In this document: positions 55,201-64,000 of the stretch, piece by piece
Layout: each line of letters starts with the position of its first letter
Numbering within the stretch: position 1 is the stretch's first letter
Source: Collinsella sp944321445
Lineage (GTDB): Bacteria > Actinomycetota > Coriobacteriia > Coriobacteriales > Coriobacteriaceae
Length of the DNA: 64,000 bases
Assembly (NCBI RefSeq): GCF_030371825.1
Contig: NZ_JAUDDM010000001.1
Strand: one strand, 5' to 3'
Notes under the pieces: generated by a model
The model's database searches: none
Seen by the model: only the letters and a program-made list of their open reading frames with translations
Told to the model about the DNA's origin: nothing
Program-made: the position numbers and the translations under genes

Positions 55201-55241
55201 CACAGCGTCAAGCGGTTCAGGCGTTCGTAGAACGACGGAAC

Positions 55242-56381
55242 TTAGTAGTCCTTTGCGGCGGGGCTGTCCATCCACGCTTGCTGGAACTCGGCGTAGCGGC
55301 CCTCGATGATGGCGGCGCGCGCCTGACGCATGAGGTCGAGCAGGAAGTAGATGTTGTGCATCGACAGCAGAATACCGCCGAGCATTTCCTTCTGCGTGAC
55401 CATGTGGCGAATGAGCGCACGGCTGTAGCCGCCCGTGCATACCGGGCAGGTGCACTGCGGGTCGATGGGGCCGGCGTCGTGCGCAAAGCGGGCGTTGCGG
55501 AAGTTCAGGCGGCCCTCATGCGAAAACGCCGTGCCCATACGGCCGGTGCGCGTCGGCAACACGCAGTCGAACATGTCGATGCCGATCCCGACGCCGCGCA
55601 CGAGCGTCGTAGGGTTGCCCACGCCCATGAGGTAGCGGGGCTTGGTGCGCGGCATATGCTCGGACACAAGCGGGGTCAGCGACTCGAACATGGTCTCGTG
55701 GTCCTCGCCCACCGAGTACCCGCCGATGCCGTAGCCCGGGAAGTCGCCGCACTCCTCCAGATGGCGCAGGCTGCGCAGGCGCAGATCGAGATGCATGCCG
55801 CCCTGCACGATGCCGAACAGCGCCTGATCGGGACGCGTGTGCGCCGCATAGCAGCGCTCGGCCCACATGCTGGAGAGCTCGACGGCGCGCTCCACGTAGG
55901 CGCGCGTAGCCGGGTAACCTGGGCACTGGTCGAGCTGCATGCAGATGTCGGAGCCCAGCTTCTGGGCAATGGCCATGTTGTCTTCGGGCGTCCAGAACAC
56001 GTGGCTGCCGTCGTAGTCGGTCGCGATGAAGCGCACGCCCTCGTCGGTGAGCTTCACGGCGTCGCCATGCGAAAACACCTGGAAGCCGCCCGAATCGGTG
56101 AGGATGGGCCCATGCCAGTTCATGAAGTTATGCAGGCCGCCCAGCTCGTCGATGAGGTCCTCGCCCGGACGCATGGCCAGGTGATACGTGTTGGCGAGCA
56201 CGATCTGCGCGCCCAGCTCCTTCACCGTTTCGGTCGGGATGCCCTTGACGTTGGCCTTCGTGCCTACCGGCATGAAAATGGGCGTCTCGATGTCGCCATG
56301 CGGCGTGTGAAGGATACCCGCACGGGCATGGGTCTTGGAGTCCTCGGCAACAATGTCATAGGTGAAAAGCTTCTGGTCCAT
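55242..56381 (-). CDS. tgt: tRNA-guanine transglycosylase
   Basis: A 379-residue Tgt that swaps guanine 34 for preQ1 in tRNAs for Asp, Asn, His and Tyr, a step in queuosine synthesis. The catalytic region TDSGGFQVFS includes D96; GIDMFDCVLPTRTGR is near residue 262; the zinc site CTCPVC is near residue 318 with a later His (LIRHM). The length is typical. ATG 56381 is chosen by family alignment; an ATG nine codons upstream is possible. No queuosine biosynthesis genes are adjacent. Confidence 0.96.
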   Translation of the reverse strand: MDQKLFTYDIVAEDSKTHARAGILHTPHGDIETPIFMPVGTKANVKGIPTETVKELGAQIVLANTYHLAMRPGEDLIDELGGLHNFMNWHGPILTDSGGFQVFSHGDAVKLTDEGVRFIATDYDGSHVFWTPEDNMAIAQKLGSDICMQLDQCPGYPATRAYVERAVELSSMWAERCYAAHTRPDQALFGIVQGGMHLDLRLRSLRHLEECGDFPGYGIGGYSVGEDHETMFESLTPLVSEHMPRTKPRYLMGVGNPTTLVRGVGIGIDMFDCVLPTRTGRMGTAFSHEGRLNFRNARFAHDAGPIDPQCTCPVCTGGYSRALIRHMVTQKEMLGGILLSMHNIYFLLDLMRQARAAIIEGRYAEFQQAWMDSPAAKDY

Positions 56382-56629
56382 GAGCCATCCGTTCTTGCGC
56401 ACCTGCATGCGGCGCGGCGTCGTGGTTTTCAGCCACCCAGTATAGCGGCAGCATGCCGGGGCTATAGGAAAACCAGAAGCACACACGCGGACCGCGCGAC
56501 ATCGAACATGATTTAAATGTCACGTGACCTCTGCGCGAGAATGCTCTGCGTGTCCGGTCGAGGGTATATCATTGTGCGGTGAAAGATTCGCGTGCGGCCA
56601 CGCCGCGCGCTTGACCGGGGAGAGCCACT

Positions 56630-58258
56630 ATGAGCGACGAGCGCAACGACAAGCAGCCCGACGTCCAGGACGAGGACCTGCACGAAACTGACGAGGCAGC
56701 AGCCTCAGCCGATTCTGCAGCCCCGTCGGATGACGCTCCCAAGGCCCCGGCTTCAGAAGAAGTCCTCGCCGCAGAGGACACAACTCCCGACGGCACCGGC
56801 GACGAATTAGAAAAGGAGACGGACCCGTCAGCTGCCGCCGATGAACCTGAAGACTACGGCACCATGCCGCGCTTCCTCACGCGCGAGGAGTACGAGAACT
56901 TCGGCGACGATCCCGAGCCGCTCCCCGAGGGCTTCGAGGTCATCGACGGCGGGCAGGATGTCTTCTCTCCCCTCCCCGCAGATGCCCCCGCGCCGGTCTC
57001 CGCTCCCGCCGCACAAACCACTCCAGCTTCAAACGAGCTCGATGCCGCAGAGGACGATGAGGAGGACGCCCCCTCGACCGGCGAGGTGCTCACCCACGCT
57101 GCTTCGGAGGCAGCGAGCAACCTGAGCTCGATCATCACCCAGGGCATGGGCGCCGTGCGCCAGATGAGCAGCGCCAAGCGCGCGCATGCCGAGGCGCGCG
57201 AAGAGCTCGAGGAGCTTGAGGAGCGCATCGAGCAGGCCCGCGCGGAGCTGAGCTACCGCCAGCAGGTCGTCGAACACTTCCCCCGCATCCTGGCCGAGCA
57301 GACCACGCGCAAGAACAGCGCCGAGGCTTCCATGAAGGCCGCTCAGGCACTGCAAGGCACCCTGCAAAAGCATCTCGATAAGCTGAAGAAGCAGCTTGAC
57401 GACATGAAGGCGGAAGACACGGCAACGGAAAAGCGCCTGAAGGTCGAGGTCGAGTCGACCGAAAAGAAGGAAGAGGCAGCCCGCGACGCCGCGAACCGCA
57501 TGCGTTGCCGCCTGACCGATGCCCAGCGCGCGCTCGAGAAGGCGCAGGAGACCCGGGAGTCGAGCATCGCTTCCGCCCAACACGCGGTCGAAGCGGCCCA
57601 AACGCGCCTAAACGCCCTGCGCGAGGAGCACGCCGAGATTCAGCGCAACCCCTCCGCCAACTCCGCCGTGTACAGCGTGCGCGGAAACCAGCTGGAAGCC
57701 GACATCGCCGCCGCCACCGAGGAGCTTCAGCGTGCAACCGAGGACCTGCCCCGTGTAACCGAGGACGCTGAGGCAACGCTCGTCGCGGCGCAAAATGCGG
57801 TGCGCGAGGCGGAAAAGCCTATCGCTGAGGCCAAAGCAGCTTTCCCCGCCATCGCCGATGCCGCGGGCAACGCGCGCGACGCCCTCGATGCCGCACGCAA
57901 AGAAGCCCAGGCGCGCCAGAAGGAACTGAAGGGCACGATCGCCGAGCAGGAGCGCGACCTCAAAGAGCAGCAGCGCATCTGCGAGGAAGCTGCTCAGGAG
58001 GCAGCCGAGGCCGATCGCATCATCGCCCAGATCACCGACGTACGCGACCACCCCGAAGTCACCGAGCGCATCGCCAACGCGCTCGCCGCGGATTCCGCCG
58101 AGCACGCTGAGCTATCCCAACAGGTCGCCGTGCTGGCCGACGCGGAGGCAAAGGTGCGCGAAAGCACGCGCGGCTCGCGTCTGCGCTTCATTGGCATCGT
58201 CGCTGCCATCGTCGTGGTCGTGGTGCTCATCGCCATCATCTGGTTCTTCGTGCTGTAG
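56630..58258 (+). CDS. Long tail-anchored coiled-coil protein, unknown function
   Basis: 542 residues, family not recognised. Residues 1-150 are acidic, Asp/Glu/Ala/Pro-rich and probably disordered; about 175-510 are nearly continuous predicted coiled coil (EELEELEERIEQARAEL and similar heptads), interrupted near 340; the end is one membrane helix (IGIVAAIVVVVVLIAIIWFFVL) with no charged tail. It would sit in the cytoplasm, fixed to the membrane by its C-terminus. GGGGAG precedes the ATG. 50 bp upstream of a BadF-type kinase gene on the same strand. Same plan as the 138-residue protein at 46459-46875. Confidence 0.75.
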   Translation: MSDERNDKQPDVQDEDLHETDEAAASADSAAPSDDAPKAPASEEVLAAEDTTPDGTGDELEKETDPSAAADEPEDYGTMPRFLTREEYENFGDDPEPLPEGFEVIDGGQDVFSPLPADAPAPVSAPAAQTTPASNELDAAEDDEEDAPSTGEVLTHAASEAASNLSSIITQGMGAVRQMSSAKRAHAEAREELEELEERIEQARAELSYRQQVVEHFPRILAEQTTRKNSAEASMKAAQALQGTLQKHLDKLKKQLDDMKAEDTATEKRLKVEVESTEKKEEAARDAANRMRCRLTDAQRALEKAQETRESSIASAQHAVEAAQTRLNALREEHAEIQRNPSANSAVYSVRGNQLEADIAAATEELQRATEDLPRVTEDAEATLVAAQNAVREAEKPIAEAKAAFPAIADAAGNARDALDAARKEAQARQKELKGTIAEQERDLKEQQRICEEAAQEAAEADRIIAQITDVRDHPEVTERIANALAADSAEHAELSQQVAVLADAEAKVRESTRGSRLRFIGIVAAIVVVVVLIAIIWFFVL

Positions 58259-58308
58259 CGCAGGCGCGCACGGCAAACAACATCCCCTATCGCAGTGAGG
58301 AGCGGTGC

Positions 58309-59226
58309 ATGAGATGGCTCGGCGTTGACGGAGGCGGAACCAAGACCGCATTCACCGTGTTCGACGAGCAGCTTGCTGCACTCGACCGACTCATTCTGCC
58401 CACGTGTCACTATGCGCAAGCGGGCATCGACGGCATGCGCGACATCCTTGCGCGGGGCGTCACGTGGGCACGCGGGGCGGATGCGCTCGGACCCGACTTC
58501 GGTATCGGTTATTCCATCTGCGGATACGGAGAAAACGCCGATGCCGACGAGGCTGTTCGGCAGATTGCGCGCGACCTTGCGGGCACCCGCCCTTACTCGC
58601 TGGTCAATGACGTGGAAGCCGCCTGGGCAGCGGGGCTCGAGATGACCGACGGCATCGCCATCATCGCCGGAACAGGCTCGATTGCCTTCGGTGTGCGCGG
58701 CGAGCTTCAGCAGCGCTGCGGAGGCTGGGACTACGAAATCGGCGACGAGGGAAGCGGTGGCTGGATGGGCCGCGAGCTGCTACGCGCCTTCACCCGCCAG
58801 GCCGACGGGCGCGATGCGCGCGGACCGCTGTATGACCTGGTACGCGCGGAGCTCGATCTTGCCAACGATTTCGATATCATCGCCTTTGCGCAGGAGCACA
58901 TCGCCGACCGCACACGCATCGCCGCGCTCTCCCAGCTGGCCAGCCATGCCGCTGAGGCCGGAGACCGAAGCGCCCTCGACATCTTCCTCCACGCCGCACG
59001 CGAAGAGGCCGATATGGTTGCCGCACTCGTACGAGCGCTCTTCGCCGACGTAGCCGACATACCCGCATCTGTTCCAGTCACCTACATCGGCGGCACGTTC
59101 CGAGCAGGCGAGCTCATCTTGAAGCCGCTCGCCACAGCTCTCCCCTCCTGCTGCCGCTTGGTCGCGCCAGCGCACGAGCCCGACTTGGGTCCCGTGCTTC
59201 TGTTGCAGCGCGAGATTCTACAATAA
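58309..59226 (+). CDS. BadF/BadG/BcrA/BcrD-type ATPase, N-acetylglucosamine kinase-like
   Basis: A 305-residue sugar kinase/HSP70-fold protein. The phosphate-1 loop VDGGGTKT is at residues 6-13, the NDVEAAWAAG stretch near 103, the phosphate-2 motif IIAGTGSIAFG near 119, and the GDEGSGGWMGRE stretch near 146. It resembles N-acetylglucosamine kinases, which make GlcNAc-6-phosphate during amino-sugar recycling; other hexosamines are possible. GAGGAG precedes the ATG. Probably in an operon with the coiled-coil protein. Confidence 0.88.
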   Translation: MRWLGVDGGGTKTAFTVFDEQLAALDRLILPTCHYAQAGIDGMRDILARGVTWARGADALGPDFGIGYSICGYGENADADEAVRQIARDLAGTRPYSLVNDVEAAWAAGLEMTDGIAIIAGTGSIAFGVRGELQQRCGGWDYEIGDEGSGGWMGRELLRAFTRQADGRDARGPLYDLVRAELDLANDFDIIAFAQEHIADRTRIAALSQLASHAAEAGDRSALDIFLHAAREEADMVAALVRALFADVADIPASVPVTYIGGTFRAGELILKPLATALPSCCRLVAPAHEPDLGPVLLLQREILQ

Positions 59227-59248
59227 CGAGCACGGCGCTGGTCGGTCC

Positions 59249-59542
59249 GACCGCATCCGATTCGTATCGGTACGCCGAGCGTGGTCAAAAATCCGTCGAG
59301 TCGGGATTTTGCGCCCCTAAAGGGCTCTTTGGATAAGCAGCAGAGCCCGAGCCCCGGTATCGTCACGACAAAAGCCCAGGATTCGTTTTGCCTACAGGTG
59401 CCCTATCGCCACGGTGGCGATAGGGCACCTGATAGCATTTTCTGTTATATATTGCTGATTTACTATCTTATCTATACGAGTTAGCCGACGTAAATCCCGA
59501 CTCGACGGATTTTTGACCACGACCCCGCAAGCGATACGAATC
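59249..59542. repeat. MITE-like 294-bp inverted-repeat element with an internal palindrome
   Basis: Long terminal inverted repeats: GATTCGTATCG (59259-59269 with 59532-59542) then 29-bp perfect arms (59281-59309 and 59492-59520). Inside is a separate perfect palindrome with 18-bp arms at 59395-59431. The rest is AT-rich and non-coding. It fills the space between two convergent genes. Confidence 0.8.
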
Positions 59543-59595
59543 TGTGTGCAAAAGCGGGCCCGAGCGCGCCACATGCACTCAGGCCCGCCTCCGCC

Positions 59596-61512
59596 CTACT
59601 CGATTGCGGTGACCGGACGCACGAGCGCGCCGCTATCCTCTTCGGTCGCACCCGCGTCGTCATCCGCCTCAGATTCCGCCACGACCTCCTCAGCCGTACA
59701 GGTGAACGAGATTTCGTCGCCCACGCGGTAGCGCACGATGCCCAGCAAGTCGGGCAAGGCGAAATCGTAAATCTCGGTCGAACCCTCGAGTGTGACGTAG
59801 AAGTGCGAGTTGCCGTCGATCACCGCCTGTGCAATCGTGGCAATCTTGCCGCTTACCGTCTCCTGCGCACCGGACTCCACCGCTTGCTCTTCGGAAAGCG
59901 TGCCGTCCGCCGCGAGCATCGCCAGGTAGCTGTCCTGGCACGCCGCCACCGTGCCGCCCGTCGCCACGCTTTGATAGTGCTCGACGTTGATCATGGCATA
60001 CATCTTCACCAGGCCCGCGTCGTCCTTCATGGACATAAAGTACGTGGGCTGCCCCGCCACGTTCAGCAGCAGCGGGAACGTTGCCTGATAGCGTAGGTTC
60101 TGCAGCTCGCCCTCGGCGCTTGCCATGGCGGAGTCCTCCGTGGCACCTGCTACCGGGTAGAAATGAGATTCGCCGGTGCGCTGGTTCACCAAAATGAACC
60201 CGATGCTCGAGCTGTCCGCCGTGACGCTCGACACGCCCGAGTACAGGTAGATGTCCTCGCCCTGCGCCAAGTAGTTGTAGCCCAGCTCGCCGTTCGTGCC
60301 GCTCGTGGTGCGCACCACATCGCGCTGGCCCAGCCACGAGTTGAGCCAACCGTTAGCATACATGCCGCTCCAGTTGTACTGCTGGATGATGAGGTCGCTG
60401 GGATAGGCGCGGTCAACCCACGTGGGAACGTCCTCCACCGCGTAGTCCTCCGTCTCGCCCGTGCAAGCGTTCACCAGCACCACGCGCTGAATGGTCGTGC
60501 CCTGGAACAGGCCGATGGTGCGCCGCTGCACCGGGAACACCCACCACGGCGTGCCGTCTTCATCGAGCTCGAACGACTTCTGGTCGAACATGTACGTGGG
60601 ATACTTCAACTGCACGTAGCGATCGATATTGCGTGCCAGCGGCTCGGACTCGCTGTACTTGATGGGCTCGTCCAGGCGCACAACCTCCGCCTCCTGCGTC
60701 ACCATGTCCACGAGCACGTAAGCGGGAATGCCCGTGTTGCGGTTGGAAAACCACTTGAACAGGTCCGCGTAGGTAAGCGGGCTCACGCGCACCGGCCTGC
60801 CGTGGTAGTTGATCTGACTGTAGGCGCTCGAGATCTCGAACTGGCTCACGTACTCGGGGATGGAGCCCATGGCGCGGTCGCCCAGCAGCACCGCCGACGC
60901 GTGGTCGATCACCGGAACCTCGGAGTAGTCAACCTCCTCGATATCCTCGGAAAACGTGCCGTCGGTGGTCTCCAACACGGTGGCGTAGCGCTCGGCGTTG
61001 CCCGGAATGAACGGGAAGCCCGCAACGACGCCCACGACGAACGCGATGATGACCGCGATGGGAACCGCAATCAGACGGCGGAACAGGGCGCCGTGCGCCA
61101 ACGAGCGCAGCGAGAGGATTTTAAGCGCCACGGCCACGACGACCGCGATGAGGATGATCCAGCTCCACACCTGCGGGCTCTGCAGATTGAGCGCCGGGTG
61201 GAACCACCAGTAGCTCGCCGCAAGCGCGACGATAAGCACGATGGCAGCCACGATGAAGGCACGCTTGCTCCACCGCGCAAGGGCATCGAAAAACTCATTC
61301 CCGGTGTGCGCGGAGCTGCCCCGCCGACTCTTCCTATGCTTTCCCCCATGGCGGTCATCGCTACCATCGTGCGTCGAGCCGCCATCGGCAGAATCCTCGG
61401 CGTCGCCGATGACCGCATCCACGGGGATGGCATCGTCATCGGAATCGTTTTCGGGGACGGGAACGCCCATCATGCGTAGCATGCGAAACAGGTCGTCATG
61501 GTCGTGTGCCAC
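59596..61512 (-). CDS. Membrane protein with large extracytoplasmic domain, unknown function
   Basis: 638 residues, family not recognised. An acidic N-terminus with a DPKS-like polar stretch (1-75) is followed by three membrane helices at about 84-105, 115-133 and 145-168, then a soluble domain of about 450 residues that would be outside the membrane. The soluble part has few cysteines and several Trp/Tyr-rich segments (PTWVDRAYPSDLIIQQYNWSG), suggesting beta structure. A GTG start with GAGGAG upstream. Single gene; no neighbour hints at its role. Confidence 0.75.
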   Translation of the reverse strand: MAHDHDDLFRMLRMMGVPVPENDSDDDAIPVDAVIGDAEDSADGGSTHDGSDDRHGGKHRKSRRGSSAHTGNEFFDALARWSKRAFIVAAIVLIVALAASYWWFHPALNLQSPQVWSWIILIAVVVAVALKILSLRSLAHGALFRRLIAVPIAVIIAFVVGVVAGFPFIPGNAERYATVLETTDGTFSEDIEEVDYSEVPVIDHASAVLLGDRAMGSIPEYVSQFEISSAYSQINYHGRPVRVSPLTYADLFKWFSNRNTGIPAYVLVDMVTQEAEVVRLDEPIKYSESEPLARNIDRYVQLKYPTYMFDQKSFELDEDGTPWWVFPVQRRTIGLFQGTTIQRVVLVNACTGETEDYAVEDVPTWVDRAYPSDLIIQQYNWSGMYANGWLNSWLGQRDVVRTTSGTNGELGYNYLAQGEDIYLYSGVSSVTADSSSIGFILVNQRTGESHFYPVAGATEDSAMASAEGELQNLRYQATFPLLLNVAGQPTYFMSMKDDAGLVKMYAMINVEHYQSVATGGTVAACQDSYLAMLAADGTLSEEQAVESGAQETVSGKIATIAQAVIDGNSHFYVTLEGSTEIYDFALPDLLGIVRYRVGDEISFTCTAEEVVAESEADDDAGATEEDSGALVRPVTAIE

Positions 61513-61576
61513 GGTGACTCCTCAACGTCGGTGCAATAGGTTCCACCCATGATACCAACGTGTGCGAACATCCCGG

Positions 61577-62764
61577 TCACGAATGACGGGTAAGGAGCTT
61601 GAGCGCAAGGTTCACGGGGCCGGGTTGCAAACGGCGGCGCACATCGGCCAAGCGCGCCGGTATGTCAATCTGCTGCGGACAGTGTCGCGCGCACGCACCG
61701 CAGCCCACGCAGTTGCTCGCAAGCCGCGGCGCGCCCGTGCGGATGGCGCTCGCCGTGAAATACTGCTGCATGCCCGTGAACCAGCTGTGGGCATAGCTCG
61801 CGTTGTACGCGGCGAAGCACCCGGGGATGTTCACCCCGTGCGGGCACGGCATGCAGTAGCTGCACCCCGTGCAGGGAATGCGGTTCGCGCGCTCGAACAG
61901 CTCAACCACGCGCGCGACGGTGGCGAGCTGACCCGCGGTCATGGAGCTCGACAGGGCGCGCTCGGCAATCTCCGCATTCTGCGCGACCTGCTCGGGGCTC
62001 GTCATGCCCGAAAGCAACATGGTGACCTCGGGGTGATTCCACACCCACGAAAGGCCCCAGGCAGCCGGCGTGGTCAGATGCGCGTCTCCCGCAGAGGAAA
62101 GCTCGCGCTTCGCTGCATCCGGGAGCTTGCCGGCCAGGCGCCCGCCCAGCAGCGGCTCCATGACGAACACGGCCATCCCGCGGGAAGCCGCCGCGAGCAG
62201 GCCTTCCGTTCCTGCCTGATAATGCTCGTTAGCGTAGTTGTATTGGATTTGGCAGAAATCCCAATCATAGGCGTCGAGCAGCACGGGGAAATCGACCGAG
62301 CTGCCGTGAAATGAGAACCCGATCTGCCGAATGCGCCCCGCCGCCTTCTGCCGCGCGATCCAATCCTCGATGCCCAACTCGTACACGCGCTCCCACTGCG
62401 CCGGGCTCGTGATGTTGTGCATGAGGTAATAATCGATGTGATCGGTACGAAGGCGGCGAAGCTGCTCGTCGAAGAAACGGTCGAAATCGCCGGAGCGCTT
62501 GCACGAGGCGTGTGGCAGCTTCGTTGCGATGTACACGCGATCGCGCAGCCCCAGCTTCTCGAGCGTCTGGCCCACCACGACCTCGTTGCCCGGATAGAGG
62601 TATGCCGTATCCAGGTAGTTGATTCCCCGGTCGACGGCAGCGCGCACGATCGCTTCCGCCGCACGGGCATCGGGCCGCCCCAGAGCGAAGCCGGGGATGC
62701 GCATGCAGCCCAAACCAAGCGCCGAGATGCGATTGCCACTCTTTGGATCGACTCGATACTGCAT
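61577..62764 (-). CDS. Aldo/keto reductase with C-terminal ferredoxin domain
   Basis: 395 residues. The AKR barrel has the catalytic Asp/Tyr in YLDTAYLYPGNE (D52, with Y55 or Y57), TKLPH near residue 88, and the His in YLMHN near 121. Residues about 315-375 carry two 4Fe-4S-type Cys clusters (CTGCSYCMPCPHGV and NCVGCGACARHCP), as in the COG1453 group of anaerobes. Ferredoxin-linked reduction is likely; the substrate is unknown. AAGGAG precedes ATG 62764, which also matches the family N-terminus MQYR. Confidence 0.92.
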   Translation of the reverse strand: MQYRVDPKSGNRISALGLGCMRIPGFALGRPDARAAEAIVRAAVDRGINYLDTAYLYPGNEVVVGQTLEKLGLRDRVYIATKLPHASCKRSGDFDRFFDEQLRRLRTDHIDYYLMHNITSPAQWERVYELGIEDWIARQKAAGRIRQIGFSFHGSSVDFPVLLDAYDWDFCQIQYNYANEHYQAGTEGLLAAASRGMAVFVMEPLLGGRLAGKLPDAAKRELSSAGDAHLTTPAAWGLSWVWNHPEVTMLLSGMTSPEQVAQNAEIAERALSSSMTAGQLATVARVVELFERANRIPCTGCSYCMPCPHGVNIPGCFAAYNASYAHSWFTGMQQYFTASAIRTGAPRLASNCVGCGACARHCPQQIDIPARLADVRRRLQPGPVNLALKLLTRHS

Positions 62765-62904
62765 GCCGCGCTCCTTCACTGACCGGACAGATGCTCCGCG
62801 TTTCGTTGTCGCGCCATTGTACCGCGCGGAGCCTCGGCGCTGCACTGCCGCCCGAACACACGCACTGTTCAACTGCAATGCGGCATTGTGGGGAGGGGTT
62901 AGTA

Positions 62905-62976
62905 GTTTCTACTTGCCCTTTCGTTCGCCAACTCGCCCAAATAGAGCCTGTTAGTGAACGAAAGGGCAAGTAGAAA
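62905..62976. repeat. Family C palindrome between the AKR gene and the small Cys-rich gene
   Basis: 21-bp perfect arms at 62906-62926 and 62956-62976; the 18-mer GTTTCTACTTGCCCTTTC (62905-62922) is identical to 47261-47278. Confidence 0.8.
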
Positions 62977-63024
62977 TGATTAACCCACCGTCGGCATGTC
63001 GCAGCGCCGTCAAACGTGCTGCTG

Positions 63025-63249
63025 CTAGGCAACCGCCTCTTTGATCTTCTTGATGAGGTCTTTTTTGGATGAGCAGACCACAAGACGCCCGTCGATACGC
63101 GCGAACACGCGCTCGGGGTCGGCATCCTTCTTCTTCACGCAGGCGTGCACGCACCCCTCTTTCCAGGAATCTTTGTCGATGATGCCCTTGAGGTCTTTGG
63201 GCTTGATGCCCGAGCACTTCTTGCAGAACTTGACGACCGGTTTTCCCAT
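63025..63249 (-). CDS. Small Cys-rich protein, DUF1450/thioredoxin-like ferredoxin type
   Basis: 74 residues, basic. Cysteines are at C9 and C12 (VKFCKKCSG), C33 and C37 (GCVHACVKK) and C59 (RLVVC), with a pattern like thioredoxin-fold [2Fe-2S] ferredoxins or DUF1450 proteins. A redox or metal-binding role is inferred only. GGGGG precedes the ATG. Single gene, in the same direction as the AKR gene but separated from it by the family C palindrome. Confidence 0.75.
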   Translation of the reverse strand: MGKPVVKFCKKCSGIKPKDLKGIIDKDSWKEGCVHACVKKKDADPERVFARIDGRLVVCSSKKDLIKKIKEAVA

Positions 63250-63373
63250 GGCAACCCCCGTGTGCGAACTTAATTGCTTGAGAGATTGTCACATATAGTT
63301 AGCCTTGTGCAACCAACAACCCGCCAACCCACAGGTCCTGCACAAACGCGCGGGCAAAACTCGCGCACACGTG

Positions 63374-63541
63374 CTATTGGCGATCGCGATACCAGCGGAT
63401 GAACACCGCGATGGCAAGCGCTGCGAACACCACAGGAATCAGCCGCAGCGCACCGACCAGCACCGTGCCCACAAACGACAGCACGAGCGAAATAATGGCC
63501 GCTATGACGAGCAATATCGCGATGTATACCAGAATCTCCAT
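63374..63541 (-). CDS. 55-residue membrane protein
   Basis: A short frame starting MEILVYIAILLVIAAII, with two hydrophobic segments (about 4-29 and 30-47) and ending WYRDRQ. The ATG is preceded by GAGAAGG at a good distance and the codon use fits the genome. Such short two-helix proteins are common in this class and have no known function. Confidence 0.65.
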   Translation of the reverse strand: MEILVYIAILLVIAAIISLVLSFVGTVLVGALRLIPVVFAALAIAVFIRWYRDRQ

Positions 63542-63700
63542 CGGAGCCCTTCTCCCTTATTGTCTCGCATCCATTATTCCCCATCGCGCACCCGGGCGAC
63601 GCGGCATTCGATGCACGTTGGGAATCGAGCGCGCCGCGGACCCCGTCCGGGCGCGCCAATGCGGGTACACTGAGAGCAAACGATAATACGGAGGTGGCGC

Positions 63701-64000
63701 ATGGGTCTGTTGGATAGGATTCGCGCATGGGGATCGGGTGGCGATCAGGACGCCCCCATCGTTCGAAGCCCGCTTGAGCAGCGCCTTATCGAACGCCTGC
63801 AAGATAGCATCGGCGACCCGCTGCGCGAGGATACGCCGGTGCGCCTGCATCTGCGTTTCACGGGAGAGGTCCAGGGCGTGGGATTTCGTTGGAACAGCAC
63901 GTGGATCGCGCGTGACTTCCACCTCACCGGTTGGGTGATGAACCTCGATGATGGATCGGTCGAGATGGTGGTCCAGGGCTCACCGAAGCGCATCATCATG
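63701..64000 (+). CDS. acyP: Acylphosphatase, 3' end outside window
   Basis: 100 codons are visible. The acylphosphatase signature GEVQGVGFR (residues 55-63, catalytic R63) and the substrate-activating Asn (N81 in GWVMNLDDGSVE) are present; the frame is open to the window end. It hydrolyses carboxyl-phosphate bonds. A ~45-residue N-terminal extension precedes the domain, which is unusual for the ~90-residue enzymes. GGAGG is 6 bases before the ATG. Confidence 0.9.
   Translation, partial: MGLLDRIRAWGSGGDQDAPIVRSPLEQRLIERLQDSIGDPLREDTPVRLHLRFTGEVQGVGFRWNSTWIARDFHLTGWVMNLDDGSVEMVVQGSPKRIIM

Overview
The window looks like chromosome of a high-GC, anaerobic Gram-positive actinobacterium, most likely a Coriobacteriia gut member such as Collinsella or a relative. 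This is inferred from: SUF as the only Fe-S system seen, with an Rrf2 regulator and the Gram-positive scaffold SufU; a Rho with a long Arg-rich N-terminal insertion; CarD; rubredoxin and radical-SAM proteins; cell-wall-sorted isopeptide adhesins; and GC-rich codon use. No phage, transposase, integrase or CRISPR array was found.

Layout. 1-10.96 kb is an Fe-S block: the 5' part of a DegV protein, an Rrf2 regulator divergent from sufCBDSU, an opposite-strand pair (GGGtGRT protein plus NifU-like protein), and a fumarate reductase/aspartate oxidase-like flavoprotein. 11.0-11.6 kb holds tRNA-Lys x2 and tRNA-His with an unusual tRNA-linked repeat. 11.7-18.1 kb has a VanZ protein, a proline/alanine-rich membrane protein, an SDR, and a transaldolase-rho operon. 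18.4-35.4 kb is an adhesin locus: one very large gene (about 4,364 codons if in frame) whose reading frame is broken at a run of eight G just after the signal peptide, followed by a shorter paralogue damaged by three frame shifts and internal deletions.

35.7-48.9 kb is housekeeping: argS, carD, an HD hydrolase, a PfkB sugar kinase with a LacI-like operator, proA, a prolyl aminopeptidase, proB, pncB, a tail-anchored coiled-coil protein and a GNAT/radical-SAM fusion. 48.9-49.8 kb holds a candidate small RNA and tRNA-Ala(CGC), followed by two tandem ~190-bp repeats, each ending in a copy of the tRNA 3' end. 49.8-64 kb has a YczE membrane protein, a MarR regulator, a LOG-family protein, a rubredoxin-glutamate synthase-like fusion, DUF2252, tgt, a long tail-anchored coiled-coil protein, a BadF-type kinase, a large membrane protein, an Fe-S aldo/keto reductase, two small proteins and the start of an acylphosphatase.

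Two signals stand out. First, a homopolymer-controlled giant surface adhesin next to a decayed paralogue, as expected for phase variation. Second, a tRNA-linked repeat family present at two unrelated tRNA genes (Lys and Ala) with the same ~190-bp period, the same order of hairpins and compensatory changes in the stems, resembling the tandem repeats of the E. coli tyrT locus. Intergenic spaces also carry several families of long palindromes (6.3, 37.7, 43.5, 47, 55, 59.3 and 62.9 kb), some sharing exact 17-18 nt cores between distant sites.
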